This document shows positions 18,233-27,217 of a stretch of DNA of 64,000 nucleotides, in pieces. The notes beneath the pieces are model-generated. The model worked only from the letters and a program-made list of their open reading frames with translations, did not search any database and had not been told where the DNA came from. Position 1 is the first letter of the stretch, and each line of letters opens with the position of its first letter. The translations under genes and the position numbers were made by a program. This stretch comes from Clostridia bacterium (GTDB taxonomy: Bacteria > Bacillota > Clostridia > Christensenellales > Aristaeellaceae), in the NCBI GenBank assembly GCA_017550745.1, contig JAFZOG010000106.1, positions 1 through 64,000 on the forward strand, written 5' to 3'.

Positions 18233-18249
18233 GGTTTTCCCTCCCGCAT

Positions 18250-18789
18250 TTATACAATTTCAATCTGGCAGCTCCGCATGGTTTCCAGCGCCGCCAGATG
18301 CTTTTCGGGGGTCACGCCCGCGCAGCAGTCCGCGCGGATCACGAAGTCCGCCTCCGGGAAGGCGGCTTTCAGCAGCAGCGCGTTGGAGACCACGCAGATG
18401 TCCGTGCACAGGCCCAGCAGTTCGATGGCCCCGGGCCCTTCTTCGCCGCACTTTTCCCGGATGATCTGCGGCAGGCGCACGCTGCCGAAGGTGGGCTTTT
18501 CCACCAGCAGGGCGCCGTCTCCCAGGGCATCCCGGATCTCGGGCCGGATGTGCCAGCCCCCGGTGTTCCGGATGCAGTGGGGCACCGGCAGGAATTTTCC
18601 TTCCCGGGTGTCCATATAATCATCCCCGTGGGTATCCAGGGTGGCGATCACGGTATATCCGGCCTCTTTGCACGCTCTGATCCGGGCCGCCGCCGCGGGC
18701 ACCATCATCTGGGCTTCCTTCGTGCCCAGCGCCCCGTCGATAAAATCATTCTGCATATCCACTACGACCAGGATTTTCTTATCTCCCAT
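18250..18789 (-). CDS. pncA: Nicotinamidase (isochorismatase family)
   Basis: Hydrolyses nicotinamide to nicotinate and ammonia. The 179-residue start chosen at 18789 has AAGGAGG just upstream; an in-frame extension to 18927 has no support. Catalytic Asp lies in VVVDMQNDFIDGALG, the nucleophilic Cys in GLCTDICVVSNALLLK and the metal-binding His/Asp pattern around LDTHGDDY. The neighbours complete a Preiss-Handler salvage route, which makes nicotinamide a better substrate guess than isochorismate. Confidence 0.9.
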   Translation of the reverse strand: MGDKKILVVVDMQNDFIDGALGTKEAQMMVPAAAARIRACKEAGYTVIATLDTHGDDYMDTREGKFLPVPHCIRNTGGWHIRPEIRDALGDGALLVEKPTFGSVRLPQIIREKCGEEGPGAIELLGLCTDICVVSNALLLKAAFPEADFVIRADCCAGVTPEKHLAALETMRSCQIEIV

Positions 18790-18847
18790 CACTGAAGCCT
18801 CCTTCTTCGTCCGAACGGCGCTGCGCCGCGCCGGAAATGACAGCTCT

Positions 18848-18876
18848 ATTATACAGCATTCCCCCGCCTTTTTACA
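18848..18876 (-). promoter_or_regulatory. Candidate promoter of NAD salvage operon
   Basis: On the minus strand the -10 TATAAT (18848-18853) is perfect; the -35 TGTAAA (18871-18876) is weak, at 17-base spacing. No riboswitch or obvious operator was seen. Confidence 0.55.
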
Positions 18877-18935
18877 GGGCTTCCCCATCTTTTTTTCGGC
18901 CATAGGAGCTGCCCAAAAGCGCTCCACGATTCCCC

Positions 18936-18964
18936 TTGCCTAACGGTTGGCATTATGGTATAAT
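18936..18964 (+). promoter_or_regulatory. Promoter of cellobiose phosphorylase gene
   Basis: TTGCCT (18936-18941), 17 bases, TATAAT (18959-18964), 49 bases before the start codon. Strong sigma-A match. Confidence 0.75.
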
Positions 18965-19013
18965 TTTTCAGGAAGTTCCCCGTTGACAGCGGATCAAACA
19001 GGAGGGAAAGAAT

Positions 19014-21458
19014 ATGAAGTTCGGCTATTTTGACGACGCAGCGCGGGAGTACGTCATCACGACGCCCCGCACCCCGTATCCCTGGATCAACTACCTGGGC
19101 TGCGAACAGTTCTTCGGCATCATCAGCAACACCGCCGGCGGCTACTGCTTCTACCGGGACGCCCGGCTTCGGCGCATCACCCGCTACCGCTACAACAATC
19201 TGCCTGTGGACAACGGCGGGCGCTACTTCTATATCAAGGACGGGGACACCGTGTGGAATCCCGGCTGGAAGCCCTGCAAGACCGAGCTGGACGAATACTC
19301 CTGCCGCCACGGCATGGGATACACCGTCATCACCGGCAAAAAGAACGGCGTGAAGGCCAGCCAGCTTTCTTTTGTTCCCCTGGGCATGAACGCCGAGGTG
19401 CACCAGGTCACCCTCACCAACGAAACCGAAGCGCCCAAGGATTTGATCCTGACCTCCTTCGTGGAATTCTGCCTCTGGAACGCCCAGGACGACATGCTGA
19501 ACTTCCAGCGCAACTTCTCCACCGGCGAGGTGGAGGTGGAAAACGGCGTGATCTACCACAAGACCGAGTACCGCGAGCGCCGCAACCACTATTCCTTCTA
19601 TGCCGTGAATGTGCCGGTGGACGGCTTTGACACCGACATGGAAACCTTCCTGGGCCTGTACAACGGCTTTGACGCGCCCAAGAGCGTGGTCTCCGGCGAA
19701 ATGGGCAATTCCGTCGCCTCCGGCTGGCAGCCCATGGCGGCGCACCAGATCAAGGTGCATCTGGAAGCGGGCCAAAGCAAAAAGTTCAACTTCGTGCTGG
19801 GCTATGTGGAACTGCCCAACGACAAGAAATTCTCCTCTCCCGGTATTATCAACAAGGCCCCGGCCAAGGAAATCATTTTCCGGCTGAATTCCGACCAGGA
19901 GATCGCCTTTGCTTTTGACACCCTGAAAAAGCACTGGGACAATCTGCTGTCAGCCTACACCCTCACCACGCCCGATGAAAAGCTGGGCCGCATGGTGAAC
20001 ATCTGGAACCCCTACCAGTGCATGGTCACTTTCAACATGAGCCGCTCCACCTCCATGTTTGAAAGCGGCATCGGCCGGGGCATGGGCTTCCGCGATTCTT
20101 CCCAGGACCTGCTGGGCTTCGTGCACCAAATACCCGAACGCGCCCGGGAGCGTATCCTGGACATCGCCGCCACCCAGTTCCGCGACGGCGGCTGCTACCA
20201 CCAGTTCCAGCCCCTGACCAAGAAGGGCAACAACGACATCGGCGGCGGCTTCAACGACGACCCCCTCTGGCTCATCGCGGGCACGGCGGCCTATATCAAG
20301 GAAACCGGCGATTACAGCATCCTGGATGAACCGACGCCTTATGACACCAACCCCGACGACTGCGGCACCCTGATGGAGCATCTGGACGCCAGCTTCAAGC
20401 ACGTGGTGAACAACCGCGGGCCCCACGGCCTGCCGCTCATCGGCCGGGCGGACTGGAACGACTGCCTGAACCTGAACTGCTTCTCCGATACCCCCGACGA
20501 GAGCTTCCAGACCTTCTCCAACCCCGACGCGCCCAACGACCGCGTGGCCGAATCCGTGCTGATCGCGGGCATGTTCGTGGCCATCGGCCCCGAGCTGGTG
20601 GCGCTGGAAAAGCGCAAGGGTTACGTCGAAAAGGCGAACGACCACCAGCAGTCCATCGACGAAATGGAAAAGGCCATCCTTACCGCCGGCTGGGACGGGG
20701 AATGGTTCGTGCGCGCCTACGACGCCATGGGCAACAAGGTGGGCAGCCATGAATGCGAGGACGGCAAGATCTTCATCGAGTCCCAGGGCTACTGCATCAT
20801 GGGCGGCGTGGGCGTGAAGGACGGCAAGGCCGAGCAGGCCCTCTCCTCCGTGGAAAAATATCTGGAAACCGAGCACGGCATCGTGCTGCTCCAGCCCGCC
20901 TATAAGGAATACCACCTGGAGCTGGGCGAAGTGTCCTCCTACCCGCCGGGATACAAAGAAAACGCCGGTATCTTCTGCCATAACAATCCCTGGATCATCG
21001 CCGCCGAAACAGTGGTGGGCCACGGCGACCGGGCGTTTAACCTGTACAAAAAAATCGCCCCCGCTTACCGCGAGGAAATCAGCGACCTGCATAAGATGGA
21101 GCCCTATGTCTACAGCCAGATGATCGCGGGCAAGGACGCCAAGAACTTCGGCCAGGCCAAGAACAGCTGGCTCACCGGCACCGCCGCCTGGAACTTCTAT
21201 GTGATCAGCAACTATATCCTGGGCATCAAGCCCGACTGGGACGGCCTCAAGATCGACCCCTGCATCCCCCACGATTGGGACGGCTACAAGGTCAGCCGCC
21301 GCTTCCGGGGCGCTACCTACGATATCAGCATCTGCAACCCCGCCCACGTGTGCCGCGGCGTGAAGCAGGTGACCGTGGACGGCCAGGCCATCGAGGGCAA
21401 TATCCTGCCCGTGTTTGGCGACGGCAAGGAGCATAAGGTCACCGTGACGCTGGGATGA
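19014..21458 (+). CDS. Cellobiose phosphorylase, GH94
   Basis: Phosphorolytically cleaves cellobiose to glucose 1-phosphate and glucose, conserving the bond energy; cytoplasmic. The 814 residues match the family length. The N-terminal beta-sandwich block [27 protein letters not shown] is characteristic, as are the [19 protein letters not shown] segment and the catalytic general acid Asp480 in [15 protein letters not shown] within the alpha/alpha barrel. No signal peptide. GGAGGG precedes ATG 19014. It stands alone between its own promoter and the structured RNA region, and would use cellobiose imported by transporters such as the one at 44.6-50.7 kb. Confidence 0.95.
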   Translation: MKFGYFDDAAREYVITTPRTPYPWINYLGCEQFFGIISNTAGGYCFYRDARLRRITRYRYNNLPVDNGGRYFYIKDGDTVWNPGWKPCKTELDEYSCRHGMGYTVITGKKNGVKASQLSFVPLGMNAEVHQVTLTNETEAPKDLILTSFVEFCLWNAQDDMLNFQRNFSTGEVEVENGVIYHKTEYRERRNHYSFYAVNVPVDGFDTDMETFLGLYNGFDAPKSVVSGEMGNSVASGWQPMAAHQIKVHLEAGQSKKFNFVLGYVELPNDKKFSSPGIINKAPAKEIIFRLNSDQEIAFAFDTLKKHWDNLLSAYTLTTPDEKLGRMVNIWNPYQCMVTFNMSRSTSMFESGIGRGMGFRDSSQDLLGFVHQIPERARERILDIAATQFRDGGCYHQFQPLTKKGNNDIGGGFNDDPLWLIAGTAAYIKETGDYSILDEPTPYDTNPDDCGTLMEHLDASFKHVVNNRGPHGLPLIGRADWNDCLNLNCFSDTPDESFQTFSNPDAPNDRVAESVLIAGMFVAIGPELVALEKRKGYVEKANDHQQSIDEMEKAILTAGWDGEWFVRAYDAMGNKVGSHECEDGKIFIESQGYCIMGGVGVKDGKAEQALSSVEKYLETEHGIVLLQPAYKEYHLELGEVSSYPPGYKENAGIFCHNNPWIIAAETVVGHGDRAFNLYKKIAPAYREEISDLHKMEPYVYSQMIAGKDAKNFGQAKNSWLTGTAAWNFYVISNYILGIKPDWDGLKIDPCIPHDWDGYKVSRRFRGATYDISICNPAHVCRGVKQVTVDGQAIEGNILPVFGDGKEHKVTVTLG

Positions 21459-21503
21459 TCCACTCCAAGTATTTTCTTAATGTGTTGTCTGTTGGGAAAA
21501 CTG

Positions 21504-22065
21504 AAAGGGCGCTTTAAATCACCAACGAAACGACGGGGCGAGGGCCTCTGCGATCCGCACGCTCAAAAGTCGCAAGTCCGCTTCATGCGGACATTGCTCG
21601 TTTCGTGAGATCTCACCACCGATGAGAAATCCGCCGCAGGCGGTCATCGGTGGTTCGTTCCTCGTGCACCTGCACCAAAGGACTTCGTCCTCTGGACTCC
21701 TGTAGCGGAAAAAACCTGTGAGGACGAATTGGCTTTGTTTCCGCTGAAACTTGAGAGAAACAGGCAGACTTTCGACGTTATGCTTCTGGCCCGGCGGCTG
21801 AAAGCCGCCAGACCGGACGCTTTGCGTCCGGTGAAAGCCAGGGATAAATTTCCAGGGGAAAGTGAGCTTTCCCCTGGAGATTTTCCCAGGCTTTCCTGGG
21901 CCAGAAGCCGCTAACTTCCGTATCCCTGAATCAACTGGCGAAGATAGCTGGTTCTACCCAACGAAGTGCTTTCGCCTATTGGGATGCAAGGGATGAAATC
22001 CCTTGCCGCAGGTCTGGGCGCGCGCAGCGCCCAGCATATCCCTTTACTGACTTAAAGTGCTCTTT
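21504..22065 (+). ncRNA. Candidate large structured RNA, ROOL/GOLLD/OLE-like in style
   Basis: A 562-base non-coding block is closed by a long-range 14-bp stem, AAAGGGCGCTTTAA (21504-21517) with TTAAAGTGCTCTTT (22052-22065). The stem includes two G-U pairs that work only for a plus-strand transcript. Inside are many stems: ACGAAACGA/TCGTTTCGT (21525-21533 with 21598-21606), ACCACCGATGA/TCATCGGTGGT (21615-21654), and a multibranch unit closed by GCTTCTGGCC/GGCCAGAAGC (21782-21791 with 21899-21908) holding four perfect hairpins. Further perfect hairpins lie at 21980-22033. Size and style fit large ornate RNAs; the class is not proven. No coding region of quality overlaps it. Confidence 0.65.
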
Positions 22066-22100
22066 AGGTTATAAAAAGAAAGAGGGAATAGTACGGAGCG

Positions 22101-22226
22101 CCCTCTCCGCCTCCTTCGTCGGCACCTCTCCCAGAGGGAGAGGCAAGGGCTTGGGTCCCCCTCCCCAGAGGGGAGTATCTTGGCTCCCCCTTTGGGGGAG
22201 CTGGCGCGAAGCGCCTGAGAGGGTTC
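22101..22226. repeat. R1-related palindromic repeat, copy c
   Basis: Contains CCTCTCCCAGAGGGAGAGG (22125-22143), CCCCTCCCCAGAGGGG, CTCCCCCTTTGGGGGAG and TGGCGCGAAGCGCCTGAGAGG. It is built like the R1 elements, with self-complementary blocks and the GGCGCGAAGCGCC core, but with different palindromes. The remaining bases of this gap (22066-22100 and 22227-22293) show nothing recognisable. Confidence 0.6.
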
Positions 22227-22293
22227 CCTCATCCCATTTCTTAACGTAATGAGCTCTTTCAATGTCCATCGGCCAACTTGTGCTCAATGGAAA

Positions 22294-22343
22294 ATGGGCT
22301 GCCTCGTATGCCGTTTTTTAACCAACGGTTCGAGGCAGCCCAT
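22294..22343 (-). terminator. Hairpin terminator after the Lgt-like gene
   Basis: ATGGGCTGCCTCG (22294-22306) pairs with CGAGGCAGCCCAT (22331-22343); an inner CCGTT/AACGG stem extends it. On the minus strand the stem is followed by TTTTCC. Confidence 0.65.
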
Positions 22344-22362
22344 ATTATACAGTTAAAAATGC

Positions 22363-23292
22363 TTAAGACTCAGCGTTTGAAAGCTTTTCCCGCCAGCGCC
22401 TTGCCGTGACCACATGCTCCAGCACGCCGTAGCCCACCAGGGCGGCCAGCATCACGCAATACCAGAACAGGTCGGGAAGCGGGGTTTTATCCAGCCCGAA
22501 TTCGCAGCCCACGATCACGCCCACACAGCCCAGCGCGGCAATAGGCGGCCAGAAGCGTTTCCAGAACCCGCTGTTCGCGTTGGCCTGCAAGCAGCCGTAG
22601 ATCAGCAGCCCTTCAATGATGACGCCGCACAGCACCTGCTCGATGCGCACAAAGCCCCACCGCATGCCCAGGGCACGCAGGCTTTCGCAGATGATCTGGG
22701 GCACGCACAGATAATACACCGTGCGCTCAAAGCGCAGGCTGGCAATGCCGTCCTCTTTTTTCCGGAGGGCGAAAACCGCGGCCACTGCCAGCGCAGCCAG
22801 CGCTTCCAGCAGAAAGATGGCCCAGAACCATTCGCCCCATTCATTGCTGATGGCGAAGGGCAGCCGGGCAAAGGCTTCGTTTTCCACATACGCGCCTGCG
22901 CCCTGCATGCCCAAAAAGAACTCAGCGATCCGCACGCCCGCCAGCATCAGCGCGCCTGCCGGGGCGAACAGGCTCAGCATCCGGGCGGTTTGGACGTGAT
23001 AGACCTTTGCTGCAAGCACCATGCCCAGCACCATGCCCAGGGCGCCGCCGATCACGGAAAACTCCGCCGCGTCCAGGCGGATCAGGGAAGCCCAGCCGTA
23101 CCGCGGCCATACCTTGCTGGAAAGCAGCAGCACATACAGCAGCTTTGCCAAAATACATGCCAGCGCCGCGCCGAAAAGGACGCCAGTGAAAACGGGGGCT
23201 GTTTTCATCCCCCGTTTTTTTGCCCGCGCAGCCAGCCAGGCCGCGGCCAGCAAAAGCGTGATCAATAAAGTCAATGCATACGGTACGTTCAT
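22363..23292 (-). CDS. Polytopic membrane protein, divergent Lgt-like
   Basis: A 309-residue protein with about eight hydrophobic segments. The pattern of an Ala/Gly-rich span (FSVIGGALGMVLGMVLAAK), then a span leading to GVRIAEFFLGMQGAG, recalls prolipoprotein diacylglyceryl transferase, where HGGL and RIGNFxNGE stand at those places; here the key residues are changed, so transferase activity is doubtful. Its ATG follows directly on the stop of the phosphodiester glycosidase gene, indicating coupled translation. The family assignment is tentative; a plain membrane protein of unknown role is the alternative. Confidence 0.5.
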   Translation of the reverse strand: MNVPYALTLLITLLLAAAWLAARAKKRGMKTAPVFTGVLFGAALACILAKLLYVLLLSSKVWPRYGWASLIRLDAAEFSVIGGALGMVLGMVLAAKVYHVQTARMLSLFAPAGALMLAGVRIAEFFLGMQGAGAYVENEAFARLPFAISNEWGEWFWAIFLLEALAALAVAAVFALRKKEDGIASLRFERTVYYLCVPQIICESLRALGMRWGFVRIEQVLCGVIIEGLLIYGCLQANANSGFWKRFWPPIAALGCVGVIVGCEFGLDKTPLPDLFWYCVMLAALVGYGVLEHVVTARRWREKLSNAES

Positions 23293-24195
23293 TTATTTTG
23301 CTCCAAACGCCGAAGCGAAGTAAATAATATCCGCAATGTCCCGGGTGTCCGGGCTCTTGGGGTCGTTGATCTTTTCGCCGTTGAAAATCATCATGGTGGA
23401 ATCGCCGCCGTCCAGGTTATAGGCTGTCTCCACGCCCAGGCTGTACACCAGGCGGGCAAATTCCTCCAGGGTCATGCCGGAATTGCCGCGGGCGGGCGGC
23501 CCGCAGCAGATGCACTTATATTCCAGGGGCCCCACCTGGGCGATGCACATGCGCTGGCGGCGTTCTTCCGCGCGCATGTCGTACCGCAGGTCCATATCCC
23601 GCACCATTTTGCCGTTCTGCACCAGCACCGGGCCGAAGAAAAACGCCTGCATCACCTTTTTGCCGTCGATGGTCTCCCTCACCTGGCCGGTGAAAGGATT
23701 GCGCACGATATGGAAATCGCCGTCCTCGTCGATGAGCAGCACGTCGCGGTCGCCCCGCAGGTCATCCAGGAACAGCTGGCCCTGGCGCAGGATATAGCCG
23801 TGATGGGTAAAATAGAAATAATCGCCGTTGATGGCCAGCACCGCGTTGACCCGCTTGGCCATGGCCGTGCCCTTCATCACCATTTCGGACTGGAAGCCGT
23901 TGGCTGCCGTGGTGCGCAGCTGGGAGGGATCGGCAATCTTGATCGAGGCCACCCAATATTCGCAGCTGATTTCAGCGCCGCGGTCAAACACGCCGCGCTG
24001 GATCTTCACCGCGATCGTCGGGTCAGCATACGTATAGCCGTTATAAAAGTATTCCTTTTTCAGCGCCATTCCCCCCGAAAAATCCCAGGGCAGTTTATAT
24101 GTCGATTCCGCGGCTGCCATACTTTCCATCGGCCCGGCGCAAACCAGAACGAAGGTGCAAATCAGAAGAAACAGCCGCTGAGTTGCCTTCCGCAT
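23293..24195 (-). CDS. Secreted phosphodiester glycosidase-like protein (NAGPA family)
   Basis: A 300-residue exported protein. The start at 24195 is supported by AAAGGAGTG upstream and a clean signal peptide (MRKATQRLFLLICTFVLVCAG...MAAAE). The C-terminal half has the NAGPA/DUF2233 features LAINGDYFYF, KCICCGPPARGNSGMTLEEFARLV and NLDGGDSTMMIFNG. Family members cleave GlcNAc phosphodiesters, for example exposing sugars on wall polymers or glycoproteins; the substrate here is unknown. A paralogue with an SH3 domain lies at 35395-36525. Coupled to the downstream Lgt-like membrane protein. Confidence 0.82.
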   Translation of the reverse strand: MRKATQRLFLLICTFVLVCAGPMESMAAAESTYKLPWDFSGGMALKKEYFYNGYTYADPTIAVKIQRGVFDRGAEISCEYWVASIKIADPSQLRTTAANGFQSEMVMKGTAMAKRVNAVLAINGDYFYFTHHGYILRQGQLFLDDLRGDRDVLLIDEDGDFHIVRNPFTGQVRETIDGKKVMQAFFFGPVLVQNGKMVRDMDLRYDMRAEERRQRMCIAQVGPLEYKCICCGPPARGNSGMTLEEFARLVYSLGVETAYNLDGGDSTMMIFNGEKINDPKSPDTRDIADIIYFASAFGAK

Positions 24196-24228
24196 GTCCG
24201 GCACTCCTTTCCAAATGATCCTAAACTT

Positions 24229-24257
24229 ATTATAAAATGTCGAAATGTGGTTGTCAA
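24229..24257 (-). promoter_or_regulatory. Consensus promoter of glycosidase/Lgt-like operon
   Basis: On the minus strand TTGACA (24252-24257), 17-base spacer, TATAAT (24229-24234): a perfect sigma-A promoter 34 bases before the start. Confidence 0.85.
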
Positions 24258-24326
24258 TACTTACTTTTAATAAATCGTCTGAATTTTGTAACTTTTTTGT
24301 AACAAATTGTTTTTCCTCCAAAATAG

Positions 24327-24355
24327 ATGACAAACCGCGCGGTTTCAGTTATAAT
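24327..24355 (+). promoter_or_regulatory. Promoter with palindromic operator before kinase gene
   Basis: ATGACA (24327-24332), 17 bases, TATAAT (24350-24355). The spacer holds a perfect 14-base palindrome AAACCGCGCGGTTT (24332-24345), of the type bound by LacI-family repressors with a central CG. Repression by promoter occlusion is likely if it is bound; the regulator is unknown. Confidence 0.65.
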
Positions 24356-24431
24356 AACGAAAGAAAAAAAGCATTTCATGCCGGGCGGAGCGGTAGATCC
24401 GTCCGGAACGCATTACAAACGGAGGATCAAC

Positions 24432-25493
24432 ATGAAACAGATCATATCCCAGTTTCAGGTGCAAGGGGAGCCTGTCAGCTGCGAAAGATACGGCAACGGC
24501 CACATCAATGAAACCTACCTGCTGAAAACCGACGCGCCCCACGATTATATCCTGCAGAAAGTGAACCGCCTTGTGTTCCCGGATATTCCGAACCTGATGC
24601 GGAATATTATTGCCGTCACCTCCCACCTGCGCAGGCAGACGTCCGATCCCCGGCGGGTGCTGACGCTGGTGCCCACGCGGGATGGCGGCATGTATTATGT
24701 TGACAGCCAGGGAGAAACCTGGCGGGTGTATGAATTCGTGACGGACAGCATCTGCCTGGACAGGCCGGAGAACGAACGCGACCTTCAGCAGAGCGGCATC
24801 GCTTTCGGCGGTTTCCAGAACCAGCTGGCGGACTTTCCCGCCCATACCCTGACGGAGATCATCCCCCATTTTCACGATACGCCCGCAAGGTACGAGCAGC
24901 TCAAGGAAGCCATCCGGATGGACAGGGCGGGCCGGGTGAAGGAAGCCGGGGCGGAGATCGACGCGTATTTATCCTATGAAAAGTATGCGGATTCTCTGAT
25001 GAAGCTGCTGGCGAAGGGCGACCTGCCCCTGCGCGTGACGCATAACGACACAAAGCTGAACAACGTGCTCATGGACGCTTCCACCCGCACGCCCCTGTGC
25101 GTCATCGACCTGGACACCGTGATGCCCGGCCTGGCCGCCAACGATTTCGGCGACTCTATCCGTTTCGGCGCTGCCACCGCCCCGGAAGACGAAAAGAACC
25201 TGGACAACGTGGGCATGTCCCTCAGGCTGTTTGAAGCGTACGCCCAGGGCTTTCTCTCCGCCTGCGGCAAGCGCCTGACAGCGCTTGAAAAGGAAACCCT
25301 GCCCATGGGCGCGCTGCTCATGACCCTGGAATGCGGCTCCCGCTTCCTGGCCGATTACTTCAACGGCGACGTATACTTCCATAACGCCCGCCCCGGCCAG
25401 AACCTCCAGCGCGCCCGCACCCACGTCACCATGGTGCGTGACATGGAAGGCAAGCTCGACCGGATGCGCCGGATCATCCAGGGCCTTGATTGA
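24432..25493 (+). CDS. Phosphotransferase, N-acetylhexosamine kinase-like
   Basis: The 353-residue member of the aminoglycoside phosphotransferase fold resembles NahK-type sugar 1-kinases. Visible are the N-terminal lobe GNGHINETYLL and DYILQKVNRLVFPDIPNLMRNI, the catalytic loop VTHNDTKLNNVLMD (Asp and Asn), and the metal-binding VIDLDTVMPGLAANDFGDSIRFG. ATG 24432 follows GGAGGATCAA. Bifidobacterial NahK phosphorylates GlcNAc/GalNAc in lacto-N-biose use; the substrate here may differ. A palindromic operator sits in its promoter. Alternatives are other small-molecule kinases of the same clan. Confidence 0.75.
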   Translation: MKQIISQFQVQGEPVSCERYGNGHINETYLLKTDAPHDYILQKVNRLVFPDIPNLMRNIIAVTSHLRRQTSDPRRVLTLVPTRDGGMYYVDSQGETWRVYEFVTDSICLDRPENERDLQQSGIAFGGFQNQLADFPAHTLTEIIPHFHDTPARYEQLKEAIRMDRAGRVKEAGAEIDAYLSYEKYADSLMKLLAKGDLPLRVTHNDTKLNNVLMDASTRTPLCVIDLDTVMPGLAANDFGDSIRFGAATAPEDEKNLDNVGMSLRLFEAYAQGFLSACGKRLTALEKETLPMGALLMTLECGSRFLADYFNGDVYFHNARPGQNLQRARTHVTMVRDMEGKLDRMRRIIQGLD

Positions 25494-25569
25494 GGCGCTG
25501 GATCCGGGCAAAGCGCATTTTGTATTTTCTTTTTATCCGATCATCTCAACTGTTATCAAAACAGCATAT

Positions 25570-27150
25570 TTATTGATGGGAAGCGGCGGTCAGCACCGCG
25601 CTGGTCTGGCCTTCCAGCGTGAGGATAGTACCTTCCAGATACGCTTCCCCCAGGCCGATGAAAGCGCTGAGGGTGTCGAAAGACTGGGCTGTGCATGCGC
25701 TCAGGTCGATTTCCATGTCCCGCGTGGTGGTGTTATGGAACACGGCGACGGCGGTTCCCTTCCAGGTGGAAATAAAGCCCCCCGCCTTGCTGTCCGCCAA
25801 GGACAAGGCGGTATACGTCCCCCGGGCGATGGCGGGATGGTCCCGGCGGATCTTCAGGAGCTTCCCGTAATAATGGAACAGGCTGCCCGCGCTGTCCAGC
25901 TGCTGCCGGACGGTGTTGGCGGTCTGTTTGCTCATGTCATACGTGGTTCCCACGGGGTCCTGCACCGGGTCGCCGTCGCCCCAGAGCATGGCCAGGCGGC
26001 GGTTGGCGTCGGTGTTCGCGCCGCCGCGGGACCCTTTCATGCCGATCTCCTCGCCGTAATAGATGAAGGGGGAGCCGGGAGAGAGCAGGTACAGGTTGGC
26101 GGCCATTTTCATCTGCCCGTTGGAAAGCGGAAGATAGCCCGCCGCCCTGTCCATATCATGATTGGAAACAAAGAGCGTGTTCATGGCGTACGGGCCGATG
26201 CCGGCGATCTTTTCCTGATACTTCTGGATGTACGCGGTGAAACGGTTCACGTTGCCCGCCTTGGCGGTTTCGGCGATGAGGCCCTCCTGCTGGGCGGCGG
26301 TGAAGTTAAAGCAGTTGGTGGCGGAAAGATACTGGTCGATGACGCCTTCCCCGTCCCAGACCTCCGCCACAGTGTACAGGTCCGGCTTTGCCTTGCGCAA
26401 TTCGCCCACGTACCACTGCCAGAAATCCACGGAGGCGGGGTTGTCGCCCAGATAAATGTACTTTGCCGCGTCGAAGCGGAAGCCGTCCACGCCCAGGTCA
26501 AGATAATACAGCCCCACGTCCAAAGCAGCCTTGCGCACCGCGGGCAGGTCATAGTTCAGCTCCGGCATGGCGTCGGAAAAATTGCTTTCGTATTTCAGTT
26601 TCGCCTGCTTCGACGCGGTGAATTGCCGCCCGGCGGGGGAAGCCTCGTCCTCCGGAATCCACACGTAATAATCATAATATTCGTTTGTGGGATTCTTCAT
26701 CATGTGGGCGTTCATGAAATTCTTGAACCAGCGGTTCTGGGTGCTGGTATGGTTGAGGGGCAGGTCAATAATCAGCTTCACGTTCCGCTCGTGGCACAGG
26801 CTGATCAGCTCTTTCAGATCCTCCACCGTGCCAAAGGCCGGGTCGATGGCGTAGAAGTCCGTCACATCGTATTTATGGTAGGAAGGGGACGCGAAAATGG
26901 GCGTCAGCCAGATGCCCTCGATGCCCAGGCTGTCTTTTGACCCGGGATTGCCGTCATTCAGGTAATCCATGCGGTTGATGATCCCCCGCAGGTCGCCCAC
27001 GCCGTCCCCGTCCGAATCGGAAAAGGAGCCCACAAAGATTTCATAGAATACCCGGTTCAAATCCTCCACCCCGCCGGTGCTGTCGGTTTCCGCCAGGCAG
27101 CAGGAGATAAGCAGCATACATACGGTTGCGGCGCACAAAACCCTGCGCAT
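25570..27150 (-). CDS. Secreted lipoprotein alpha-amylase, GH13
   Basis: A 526-residue GH13 glucosidase or amylase with an N-terminal signal and a lipobox-like LLISC followed by CLAETD, so probably membrane-anchored outside. Catalytic triad visible: Asp227 in GFRFDAAKYI, Glu263 in VAEVWDG, Asp332 in FVSNHDMDR. Region I is DLPLNHTS. A short beta-sandwich domain C ends the protein. I start at 27150 (MRRVLCAATVC) because this begins the signal peptide. It degrades alpha-glucans or maltodextrins. It lies 67 bases after the hydrogenase-like gene on the same strand. Confidence 0.9.
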   Translation of the reverse strand: MRRVLCAATVCMLLISCCLAETDSTGGVEDLNRVFYEIFVGSFSDSDGDGVGDLRGIINRMDYLNDGNPGSKDSLGIEGIWLTPIFASPSYHKYDVTDFYAIDPAFGTVEDLKELISLCHERNVKLIIDLPLNHTSTQNRWFKNFMNAHMMKNPTNEYYDYYVWIPEDEASPAGRQFTASKQAKLKYESNFSDAMPELNYDLPAVRKAALDVGLYYLDLGVDGFRFDAAKYIYLGDNPASVDFWQWYVGELRKAKPDLYTVAEVWDGEGVIDQYLSATNCFNFTAAQQEGLIAETAKAGNVNRFTAYIQKYQEKIAGIGPYAMNTLFVSNHDMDRAAGYLPLSNGQMKMAANLYLLSPGSPFIYYGEEIGMKGSRGGANTDANRRLAMLWGDGDPVQDPVGTTYDMSKQTANTVRQQLDSAGSLFHYYGKLLKIRRDHPAIARGTYTALSLADSKAGGFISTWKGTAVAVFHNTTTRDMEIDLSACTAQSFDTLSAFIGLGEAYLEGTILTLEGQTSAVLTAASHQ

Positions 27151-27180
27151 GATCTTCACCCGCTTTCTGTCGTAATGGAA

Positions 27181-27207
27181 GGGACAGACCGATATCCGGT
27201 CCGTCCC
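27181..27207 (-). terminator. Hairpin between hydrogenase-like and amylase genes
   Basis: GGGAC-A-GACC pairs with GGTC-C-GTCCC around a 7-base loop; on the minus strand TTCCATT follows. Weak T-run, so perhaps only an attenuator. Confidence 0.4.
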
Positions 27208-27217
27208 GTTGCGCATG

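Noticed and set aside
18790..18927. N-terminal extension of pncA
   Set aside because: Residues are not like the family and a strong AAGGAGG supports the start at 18789.
21729..21914. Short open frame inside the structured region
   Set aside because: It crosses several perfect hairpins, has no ribosome site and no recognisable protein; an RNA explanation fits better.
22414..23268. Long plus-strand open frame opposite the Lgt-like gene
   Set aside because: Composition rich in His, Gln and Ala as in antisense shadows; the minus-strand frame has membrane spans and a coupled start.
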